DNA of 37,783 bases from positions 1-37,783 of the forward strand of contig NZ_JAINVG010000077.1 in NCBI RefSeq assembly GCF_020400725.1, read 5' to 3'. The DNA comes from Streptomyces sp. NK15101 (GTDB taxonomy: Bacteria; Actinomycetota; Actinomycetes; Streptomycetales; Streptomycetaceae). Position numbers and translations under genes: made by a program. Of the stretch, positions 30,357 through 37,783 are shown piece after piece. The first letter of the stretch is position 1. The number at the start of each line of letters is the position of its first letter. The notes under the pieces are model-generated. The model was given only the letters and a program-made list of their open reading frames with translations. It searched no databases and was not told the DNA's origin.

Positions 30357-31121
30357 TCAGGGCCTGTCGGCACGCGACCGCTCGGCCCCCTTGCCGGGGT
30401 CGTCCGAGGAGTCGCCGCCGCCGGCGCCGCCGTTCGGCCGGGGTTCGGCGGACGGGGTACGGGCGGGGCGGGAGTCGTACCGGCAGTACCCAGGAACGAG
30501 CTCCTCGCCGCCGGCGGCGGCCACGAGCCGCCGCCAGGCGGGGGACGCGGACGCCTTGCCCTTCGCCACGTCCTTGCCCTTCCCCTCGCCCTTCCTCTCC
30601 CCCTCCTCCTTCTCCTTCTCCACGGCACGGCACAGGGCGTCACGGCTCTTGCCGGGCGGCTCCGGGGGATCCTTCTCCGGGCGCAGGGGAGCGGTCGTGC
30701 CGGGCGGCGCGGCGGTCCGGGCCGCGCCGCCCCCCGTACCGGCCGTCGCGCCGGGCTTCGCGGGGTCGGACGCGGAGCGGGCCGGACGCGGTTCGGGGGG
30801 CGGGGCGGTGGTGCCGAGGAAACGCTCGGGCAGACCGCCGGTGGCGACGGCCACGCCGCCGAGCGTCACGCTCGCGGCCAGCGCGGCCACGGCCGCCTTC
30901 AGCGAACGCCGGGGGCGGCGCCGCTCGGCGGCCGGGGCCCAGTCGTCCCGGTCACGGGTGGGCAGTGACGCGTGGAGTCCCGTGTCACGGGCGTTCCGGA
31001 AGGCGGCGAGAGCACTCTCCTCACCGCCGGCGACACCGTCGCCGCTCCCTTCTCCCCGCCCGCCGCGCAGAGCGGCCCTCAACGACTCTTCCAGTTCTCC
31101 GTACCGCGGTTCGTCGCGCAT
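30357..31121 (-). CDS. single-span membrane protein, probable anti-sigma factor
   Basis: 254 aa, ATG at 31121, 3 nt after the ECF sigma stop. A short, charged N-terminal cytosolic part (~1-70) precedes one membrane span (AAVAALAASVTLGGVAVATG, ~75-94). The outside part is P/A/T/G-rich, then K/E/G-rich, and ends with a compact segment bearing two cysteines (ALCRAVEKEKEE and VPGYCRYD) that may form a disulfide. This topology and position are those of ECF anti-sigma factors, but the N-terminal part is short and I see no zinc-type HxxxCxxC motif, so the role is inferred from context. Confidence 0.7.
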   Translation of the reverse strand: MRDEPRYGELEESLRAALRGGRGEGSGDGVAGGEESALAAFRNARDTGLHASLPTRDRDDWAPAAERRRPRRSLKAAVAALAASVTLGGVAVATGGLPERFLGTTAPPPEPRPARSASDPAKPGATAGTGGGAARTAAPPGTTAPLRPEKDPPEPPGKSRDALCRAVEKEKEEGERKGEGKGKDVAKGKASASPAWRRLVAAAGGEELVPGYCRYDSRPARTPSAEPRPNGGAGGGDSSDDPGKGAERSRADRP

Positions 31122-31124
31122 CCG

Positions 31125-31838
31125 TCACCTCCCTCTTCCCGTGAGTTGTTTCGCAAGTCGCCTCAATCCCCTATGTGCGGCGGACCGTACCGCACCGGGA
31201 CGCTTGCCCAGCACTCGGGCGGCCGAAGGGCCGTCGAGACCGACGACGACACGGAGCAGCACGGCCTCGGCCTGGTCCTGCGGGAGGCCCGCGATGAGGG
31301 CGAGCGCCCGCTCCGTCGACAACGCCTCCAGCGCCTCGCCGGCCGCGTCGTCGGCGGCCGGGAGATCGAGGAGGTCCTGCCCTAACCGGGCGGGCCGGGG
31401 CCTGGCCCCCAGGCGCCGCAGGTGGTCGATGGCCCGGTGGCGGGCGATGGTCGCGGTCCAGCCGCGGAAGCCCGCTCCGTCGCCGCGGAACCGGCCGAGG
31501 TCCCGGGCGATCTCCAGCCACGCGTCGGAGGCGACGTCCTCGGCGTCCTCGCCGACGAGGCCGCGCAGATAGCCGAGCAGTCCGGGATGAACGATCCGGT
31601 AGGCATCCGCGAACGCCCCCTCGTCCCCCCGCTGGGCCCGCTCGACGGCCTCGGCGAGGCGGGCGTCACGGTCCGGGTCGGCCCCGGCGTCGCGCTCGGG
31701 ACCGAACGGGGTGTCACGGTCCAGGGCGGGCCCGGCGTCGCGCTCGGGACCGCATCGGGCGTCACGGTCCGGGCCGGCCCCGGCGTCGCACCCGGGACCG
31801 TGTGCCGTGGCGGGCGCGTGCCCCGTTCCCTCGCCCAC
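31125..31838 (-). CDS. ECF RNA polymerase sigma factor with a repeat-built N-terminus
   Basis: 237 aa from a GTG at 31838 with GAGGG ~6 nt upstream. Region 2 runs from IVHPGLLGYLRGLVGEDAED to FRGWTATIARHRAIDHLRR, and region 4 is LIAGLPQDQAEAVLLRVVVG followed by the HTH (DGPSAARVLGKRPGAVRSAA). The first ~55 residues are not sigma-like: they are a 16-residue repeat (DRDARCGPERDAGPAL) from a 48-bp DNA repeat, so translation could instead begin nearer MGE-less region 2. Promoter target unknown. Followed at 3 nt by the probable anti-sigma gene. Confidence 0.88.
   Translation of the reverse strand: MGEGTGHAPATAHGPGCDAGAGPDRDARCGPERDAGPALDRDTPFGPERDAGADPDRDARLAEAVERAQRGDEGAFADAYRIVHPGLLGYLRGLVGEDAEDVASDAWLEIARDLGRFRGDGAGFRGWTATIARHRAIDHLRRLGARPRPARLGQDLLDLPAADDAAGEALEALSTERALALIAGLPQDQAEAVLLRVVVGLDGPSAARVLGKRPGAVRSAAHRGLRRLAKQLTGRGR
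31665..31808. repeat. 48-bp in-frame tandem repeat in the sigma factor gene, about 3 copies
   Basis: Units begin GTCACGGTCC at 31665, 31713 (GTCACGGTCC with changes after) and 31761. The period of 48 is exactly 16 codons, so the repeat lengthens the protein N-terminus without shifting the frame. Copies differ by several substitutions. Confidence 0.75.
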
Positions 31839-32612
31839 CCGACCCTCTTCACACCCCGTACACCCACGAACTCCGGCCCCTCACGGAACAACCGGAGGAC
31901 GCCCATCCTGTCAGAAGGCCAACAGGCCTTTCCCGACACCCCGTCGGGGGCCGCGGGACGGCCCCGTCCTCGACGAACTCCCCCACGCGCCGGCCCATCC
32001 CGGACGCGCGCGACATCGGGCTCCCGCCGCCCACCCTTCCCCGCGGGAGTGGCGGAACCCGCCGGGTGTTCCAGCGGATCGGCCCTGCGAAACATCACGG
32101 GCCCTATGAGTGACCCTGATCACAGCAACCGTGAACGTCCCCTGTGCCCAGGGGAGTTGCTGGAGCATGTAGGAGCGTCAAAGCGCCCATAAGCGGTCAC
32201 CGGTCGATGGATCCGGCCAGCCTCGGGGAGTGAGCACAAATTTCACACAATCCCTCCTCATACCGACCCGCGATGCTCTAGATTGACCGTGCTTCAGCTG
32301 TTCGGGCACGAGGCGACCACTAACGATCCATAGGTCCGGTACTGCGGAAGGCCACGAGCCGCTCCGCGGCACCGGGCACGGGGACGATCGATTCCGGGGG
32401 CCCGAGAGGGGCGTCGGGTGCGGGGAGCACCCGGGGTCCCGACGGATCTCCGCGCACCTCGAGTGCCTGGCGGGGCGGACGAGTCCGCTGCCGTCGGGGG
32501 GAGTTGTTCACGTAGCTCTGTAAGAGCCGGGATGTCATGCGCCGGGGAGGGCGGGGGCCTCCCGGGGAGTGTCGGGCGCACACGTCGTACCACTGGGGAC
32601 CTGGGGGGTTCT
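31839..32612. other. 774-nt divergent intergenic region; long leader for the exopolysaccharide genes
   Basis: Lies between the sigma factor (-) and the sugar-phosphotransferase (+). A/T-richer around 32220-32300 (ACAAATTTCACACAATCC), where TAGATT near 32279 could be a -10, although I see no good -35. If so the plus-strand leader is ~320 nt. Hairpins: CCCCTG-TGCC-CAGGGG near 32140, GCCGC-TCC-GCGGC near 32370 and CGGGTGC-GGGGA-GCACCCG near 32416. I could not match it to a known riboswitch and found no JUMPStart element. An extended in-frame reading from 32418 lacks family support. Confidence 0.55.
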
Positions 32613-34094
32613 GTGCGGCAAGGGGGACTAGTCAGCCCGTTTCCGTCTGCGCGCGAGCGCCTGGCGGGCGGGGCGATCAGCCGGCCCGCGATCGAGTGGG
32701 AACAGCGCTACCGCCGTACCGTGATCATCAGTGACACCGTGGCCACCGCCTTCGTGGTGACGGCGATCGGCGACTTCTTCGGGGCCCGGGACGCGGCCAA
32801 CTGGCACGAGAAATGGGGGATCCTCGCCTTCGGCACGCAGCTGCTGGTGCTGGGGGCGCTGGCGGTGAGCCGGGCGTGGTCTCCCGCCGTGCTCGGCCAG
32901 GGCGCCGAGGAGTTCCGCCGGCTCGGACGCTCCCTGTTCACGGCGACCGTCGTCCTGGCGCTCGGCGGGATCGCCCTCACCTCGCGCAACATCAAGCTCT
33001 GGATCTTCGTCGCGATCCCCGCGATCGCCCTCGTCGCCATGACCGCGCGGTATCTGCTGCGCCTCTGGCTGCACAAGGAGCGGAAGGAAGGGCGCTGTCT
33101 GCGGCCGGTGCTGGCCGCCGGGAGCCCGGACACCGTGCGAGACCTGATCGGCAGGACCCGCAAGTTCCCGCACCTCGGCTGGCGCGTGGAGGCGGTGTGC
33201 ACGACGGACGGCCGCGGTCTCGAGGGTGACCTGCTCGACGGAGTGCCGGTCGTCGGGCAGCTGTCGGACGTCGCCAAGCACGTCCGCCACGACGGCTACC
33301 GGGTCGTCGCGGTCACCCCTGACCCGCACTGGTCACCGGACCGGCTGCGGCGGCTGGCCTGGAACCTCGAAGGCAGCGACGCCGAGATGGTCGTGGCCCC
33401 CGTCCTGATGGAGGTGGCCGGCCCGCGGCTGCACGTCGACGCGGTGCTCGGGATACCGCTGCTGCGGGTCAGCATGCCGACCTTCACCGGCGGCCGTCGG
33501 GCGATCAAGGGGGTCGTCGACCGGCTGGGCGCGGCGGTCCTGCTGCTCCTGTTCGCGCCGCTGATGGCGCTCGTCGCGCTGCTCGTGCTGCTGGACAGCC
33601 GGGGCGGGCCGTTCTACCGGCAGCGCAGGGTCGGCAAGGACGGCCGCGAGTTCACCATCCTCAAGTTCCGCACCATGGTCACCGGGGCCGACGGGGCGGC
33701 ACGCGCCGCGCTGGCCGACCGGAACGAGGGCGCGGGACCGCTGTTCAAGCTCCGCCGGGACCCGCGGGTGACCCGGGTGGGAGCGGTGCTGCGGCGGTAC
33801 TCGATCGACGAGCTCCCGCAGCTCCTCAACGTGCTCACGGGGTCGATGTCGCTCGTCGGGCCGCGGCCGCCGTTACCGGAGGAGTCCGCCGCGTACGGCC
33901 CGGACATCCGGCGGCGTCTCCTCGTCAAGCCCGGCCTCACCGGCCTGTGGCAGATCAGCGGACGCAGCGACCTGCCGTGGGAGGAGGCCGTCCGCCTCGA
34001 CCTGCGGTACGTGGAGGACTGGTCGCTCGCCCTGGACACGGTGATCTTGTGGAAGACGCTGCGGGCGGTGCTCTACGGGCAGGGGGCCTATTGA
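32613..34094 (+). CDS. exopolysaccharide polyprenyl-phosphate sugar-phosphotransferase (WcaJ/CpsE-like)
   Basis: 493 aa from a GTG at 32613 with GGGGGG close upstream; the family N-terminus (VRQGGLV) starts here. Four N-terminal spans (TVIISDTVATAFVVTAIGDF, WGILAFGTQLLVLGALAV, LFTATVVLALGGIALTS, LWIFVAIPAIALVAMTA), a cytosolic Rossmann-like part (~150-300), then the PF02397 catalytic domain: membrane segment AVLLLLFAPLMALVALLVLL, FTILKFRTM, DELPQLLNVLTGSMSLVGPRPP and GLTGLWQISGRSDLPWEE. It moves a hexose-1-phosphate to undecaprenyl phosphate, the first step of exopolysaccharide repeat-unit assembly. First gene of the plus-strand locus. Confidence 0.95.
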   Translation: MRQGGLVSPFPSARERLAGGAISRPAIEWEQRYRRTVIISDTVATAFVVTAIGDFFGARDAANWHEKWGILAFGTQLLVLGALAVSRAWSPAVLGQGAEEFRRLGRSLFTATVVLALGGIALTSRNIKLWIFVAIPAIALVAMTARYLLRLWLHKERKEGRCLRPVLAAGSPDTVRDLIGRTRKFPHLGWRVEAVCTTDGRGLEGDLLDGVPVVGQLSDVAKHVRHDGYRVVAVTPDPHWSPDRLRRLAWNLEGSDAEMVVAPVLMEVAGPRLHVDAVLGIPLLRVSMPTFTGGRRAIKGVVDRLGAAVLLLLFAPLMALVALLVLLDSRGGPFYRQRRVGKDGREFTILKFRTMVTGADGAARAALADRNEGAGPLFKLRRDPRVTRVGAVLRRYSIDELPQLLNVLTGSMSLVGPRPPLPEESAAYGPDIRRRLLVKPGLTGLWQISGRSDLPWEEAVRLDLRYVEDWSLALDTVILWKTLRAVLYGQGAY

Positions 34095-34173
34095 TGCGCG
34101 GGGGGCGGCGCCGTCGTACAGCCGGCGCTCGGACCGCAGGCCGGAAGGGCCTGCCTGGGGGGAGGAACGGGTC

Positions 34174-35479
<1,306 letters not shown>

Positions 35480-35490
<11 letters not shown>

Positions 35491-36745
35491 CACGACCGGT
35501 GGCGGGCGGCGGGACCGCCGCGCGCTGATCCTGGTGGAGAACCTGTCGGTGCCGTTCGACCGGCGGGTGTGGCAGGAGTGCACGACGCTGCGCGACGCGG
35601 GCTGGAAGGTGAACGTCATCTGCCCCCAGGGCAGCAAGCGGGACACCGAGCCGTTCGCGGAGATCGACGGGGTGCGGATCCACCGCTACCCGCTGCGCGC
35701 GGCCACCGGAGGGCCGGCCGGGTACCTGAAGGAGTACGGATCGGCCCTGTGGCACACCTTCCGGCTGGCCCGGAAGGTCGGCCCGGTCCACGTGGTCCAC
35801 GCCTGCAACCCGCCCGACCTGCTGTTCCTGCCCGCCCTGTGGCTGAAGCGGCGCGGCACGCGGTTCGTCTTCGACCAGCACGACCTGGTGCCCGAGCTGT
35901 ACCTGTCCCGGTTCGACCGCGGCAAGGACCTGCTCTACCGCGCCGTGTGCGCGCTGGAGCGGCTGACCTACCGGACCGCGGACGTCGTGCTCGCCACGAA
36001 CGAGAGCTACCGGGACGTCGCGGTGCGCCGCGGCGGCCGGCGGCCCGAGGACGTCTTCGTGGTGCGCAGCGCGCCCGACGTCGACCGCTTCCACCCCGTG
36101 CCGGCCGAGCCGGAGCTGAAGCGCGGCAAGCCCCATCTGCTGTGCTACCTCGGCGTCATGGGGCCGCAGGACGGCGTCGACTACGCCCTGCGGGCGCTCG
36201 CCAAGCTGCGCGACGAGCTCGGGCGGACCGACTGGCACGCGGTGTTCGTCGGCGGCGGCGACACCTTCGACGCGATGGTGGAGCTGTCCCGGCAGCTCGG
36301 GCTCTCGGACCAGGTGCAGTTCACCGGGCGCATCCCGGACGCCGACCTGGCGCGCTACCTGTCCACGGCGGACGTGTGCCTCTCCCCCGACCCGCACAAC
36401 CCGCTCAACGACGTGTCGACCATGAACAAGGTCCTGGAGTACATGGTCATGGGCCGGCCGATCGTCTCGTTCGACCTCCGGGAGGCGCGGGTCTCCGCCG
36501 GCGACGCCGCCGTCTACGCGCCCGCCAACGACGAGAGCGAGTTCGCCAGGCTCGTCGCGCTGCTGCTCGACGACCCGGAGAAGCGGGCCCTCATGGGCAA
36601 GACCGGCCAGGAGCGGATCAGCGGACCGCTCTCCTGGCGGAACTCCCAGCGGGCCCTGCTCGCCGCCTACGCCGCAGCCTGCCGGCCCCACGCTCCGGCG
36701 TCGGCGGGCGACCCCGACGGGGAAGGGACGAGGCCGCTCCGTTGA
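35480..36745 (+). CDS. group 4 glycosyltransferase (GT4, GT-B fold)
   Basis: 421 aa from a TTG at 35480 overlapping the dehydrogenase stop; no other in-frame start precedes the conserved ALILVENLSVPFDRRVWQE. The acceptor-binding half follows this block, with VHACNPPDLLFLPALW and FVFDQHDLVPELYLSR. The donor-binding half has LCYLGVMGPQDGVD and the nucleotide-sugar site PHNPLNDVSTMNKVLEYMVMG, including a conserved glutamate. Adds a sugar to the undecaprenyl-linked repeat unit at the inner face of the membrane. Donor and linkage unknown. The TTG has only a weak ribosome site, consistent with coupling. Confidence 0.92.
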
Positions 36746-37783
36746 GCGATGACACGATACGGCTGGTCACGATCGGGCGGATCCTCCGCCGGCGCCGGCG
36801 GCTCCTCACCATCCTCGCCGTGGTGGGTGCGCTCGTCGGCTACGGCGCTTCCCTGCTGATTCCGCCGCGCTACACGACCTCGGCGTCCGTACTGCTGCCG
36901 GGGGCGTGGGAGGAGCGCGAGCTGCTGACGCAGGCCCAGGTCGCGACCAGTTCGGTGGTGCTCGACCGCGCGGCCGCCGCGCTCGGCCGGCCCGGGGTCG
37001 ACGGCGACGAGCTGCGGGAACGGGTGAGCGCCAAGGTCGCCGACGGCAACATCATCGAGATCTCGGGCACGGCCGACACCCCGGAGCGCGCGCAGCGGCT
37101 CTCCGACCAGGTGGCCCGGCAGTTCGTCGACTTCGCCACGCGGATCGTGGGCGACGACACCGATCCCGAGGCGGCGGCGCGGCTCGAAGCGCTGCGGCAG
37201 ACGGTCGTGCAGACCGGACGGCGCATCACCGAGCTGTCCGAGGCGGCCGGTTCGGGGCGGACCGTGGAGAGCGTGCAGACCCGCACCGAGCTGGAGGGGC
37301 TGCGCACCGCGCTGCAGGAGTCCATCGAGAAGCTGGACCAGGCCGACCCGACCGCCGACAAGGCCAACATGGTCGTCATGGGCCCGGCGGTCCGGCCGGC
37401 CGGCGAGGCGCCGCCGACGAGGACGCAGCTCGTCGTCGGCGGGGCTCTGCTGTTCTTCCTGGTCACGGTCACCGGCCATCTCACCGCCGCGCGGATGAGC
37501 CGTCGGCTGCGCACCGAACCGGAGATCGTCACGGCGCTGGGCGCGGCGCTGCTCGGCACCGTCGACGTACCCGGGGGAAGCGCCGCGCACCGGCCGGGAG
37601 GCCGTGGCGCGCGGACCTGGTTCCGCCGGCTCCTCGGCGTCGACGTCCGGTGGGACGTCCCCGTCCCGCGGTCGTCCGGCGACGAGGCCGGTAGCGGATC
37701 CGTCTGCCGGCCTCGTCGCCGGACGACCGCGGGACGGGGCCCAGTTCAACCAGATGTTCCCGAACCGGAGCCCCTTCTACACG
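36742..37783 (+). CDS. Wzz-like polysaccharide chain-length determinant (right end chimeric or rearranged)
   Basis: Open from a TTG at 36742 (TTGA overlap with the previous stop) to the right edge, 347 codons. A first span (LLTILAVVGALVGYGASLLI, 21-40) and a second (QLVVGGALLFFLVTVTGHLT, ~230-250) enclose a helical periplasmic-type domain with RITELSEAAGSGRTVESVQT, the layout of Wzz/polysaccharide copolymerase proteins. There is no Walker A yet at this point. Authentic sequence appears to end near 37691: the frame then reads through an inverted repeat arm and into chitinase-like DNA out of frame. The true C-terminus is therefore not represented here. Confidence 0.8.
   Translation, partial: MSDDTIRLVTIGRILRRRRRLLTILAVVGALVGYGASLLIPPRYTTSASVLLPGAWEERELLTQAQVATSSVVLDRAAAALGRPGVDGDELRERVSAKVADGNIIEISGTADTPERAQRLSDQVARQFVDFATRIVGDDTDPEAAARLEALRQTVVQTGRRITELSEAAGSGRTVESVQTRTELEGLRTALQESIEKLDQADPTADKANMVVMGPAVRPAGEAPPTRTQLVVGGALLFFLVTVTGHLTAARMSRRLRTEPEIVTALGAALLGTVDVPGGSAAHRPGGRGARTWFRRLLGVDVRWDVPVPRSSGDEAGSGSVCRPRRRTTAGRGPVQPDVPEPEPLLH
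37659..37739. repeat. perfect 33-bp inverted repeat with 15-nt spacer
   Basis: Arms 37659-37691 and 37707-37739 are exact reverse complements; the spacer 37692-37706 contains GGATCC. The left arm is normal Wzz-gene sequence in frame. The right arm is simply its reversed copy, and the sequence after it is unrelated. This looks like a fold-back junction rather than a designed hairpin. Confidence 0.9.
37739..37783 (+). other. fragment like the start of a GH19 chitinase domain
   Basis: In the frame beginning at 37739 the DNA encodes AQFNQMFPNRSPFYT, which matches from memory the first conserved block of GH19 chitinases (AQFNQMFPxRxxFYxY). It is out of frame with the Wzz-like gene, begins exactly where the inverted repeat ends, and runs off the window. 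Fifteen residues only, so the call is tentative. Confidence 0.55.

Noticed and set aside
32418..32612. 65-residue N-terminal extension of the sugar-phosphotransferase
   Set aside because: It has no relation to the family, lies in the hairpin-rich leader, and the GTG at 32613 has a good ribosome site.
37659..37739. Inverted repeat as a transcription terminator of the Wzz-like gene
   Set aside because: It lies inside the open frame, its second arm is an exact reversal of coding sequence and unrelated DNA follows it immediately; a chimera or rearrangement explains it better.

Overview
The window is very GC-rich throughout, with strong third-position G/C bias, short start/stop overlaps (ATGA, GTGA, TGATG) and frequent GTG and TTG starts. 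Together with its gene families (a SepF-like protein outside a division cluster, a Crp/Fnr-type regulator beside a cyclase-homology gene, an Svp-like phosphopantetheinyl transferase, an F420/FMN luciferase-like oxidoreductase) this points to Streptomyces or a close relative. I found no rRNA, tRNA, CRISPR array or insertion sequence.

Layout. (A) 1-5602, minus strand: a four-gene signalling-like operon. Read 5' to 3' it encodes a Crp/Fnr-type regulator, a class III nucleotide-cyclase-like protein, a P-loop protein and an SPFH/Band-7-like protein cut by the window edge. The last three genes overlap by 4 nt. A clean inverted repeat lies upstream of the regulator. (B) 5603-6311: non-coding, with a perfect 24-bp palindrome and short tandem repeats. 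(C) 6312-10396, minus: the two-gene hen1-pnkp RNA repair cassette, with a nine-unit array of 22-bp repeats just upstream. (D) 10826-12689, minus: homocysteine S-methyltransferase and a luciferase-like oxidoreductase. (E) 12935-13743: a small unknown protein (+) and a conserved actinobacterial protein (-). (F) 13870-18143, minus: aminotransferase, hotdog thioesterase, SepF-like protein, RecF/SMC-like ATPase and MazG-type pyrophosphohydrolase.

(G) 18587-27359, plus: the most distinctive region. It is a nine-gene run encoding a PaaA-like diiron protein, a radical SAM enzyme, an acyl carrier protein, a KAS II-type synthase, an InhA/FabI-like enoyl reductase, a KAS III-type synthase, an alpha/beta hydrolase, a phosphopantetheinyl transferase and an AMP-forming acyl ligase. 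From the ACP onward every gene overlaps the next. I infer a dedicated lipid or acyl natural-product pathway: the ligase and KAS III supply starter acyl groups, the ACP is activated by its own transferase, KAS II and the enoyl reductase act in elongation (ketoreductase and dehydratase borrowed from primary metabolism), and the diiron and radical SAM enzymes tailor the chain. I do not recognise a described pathway with this gene set.

(H) 27373-30141, minus: a DapA-family lyase, a two-cysteine proline-racemase-family epimerase and a GntR/FCD regulator, consistent with hydroxyproline catabolism. (I) 30357-31838, minus: an ECF sigma factor and a one-pass membrane protein, probably its anti-sigma factor. 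(J) 32613 to the right edge, plus: the start of an exopolysaccharide locus with a polyprenyl-phosphate sugar-phosphotransferase, an AlgD-like GDP-mannose 6-dehydrogenase, a group 4 glycosyltransferase and a Wzz-like protein. The last ~125 bases are anomalous: a perfect 33-bp inverted repeat lies inside the Wzz-like reading frame and is followed at once by codons that look like the start of a GH19 chitinase domain. This is either an assembly chimera or a rearrangement.
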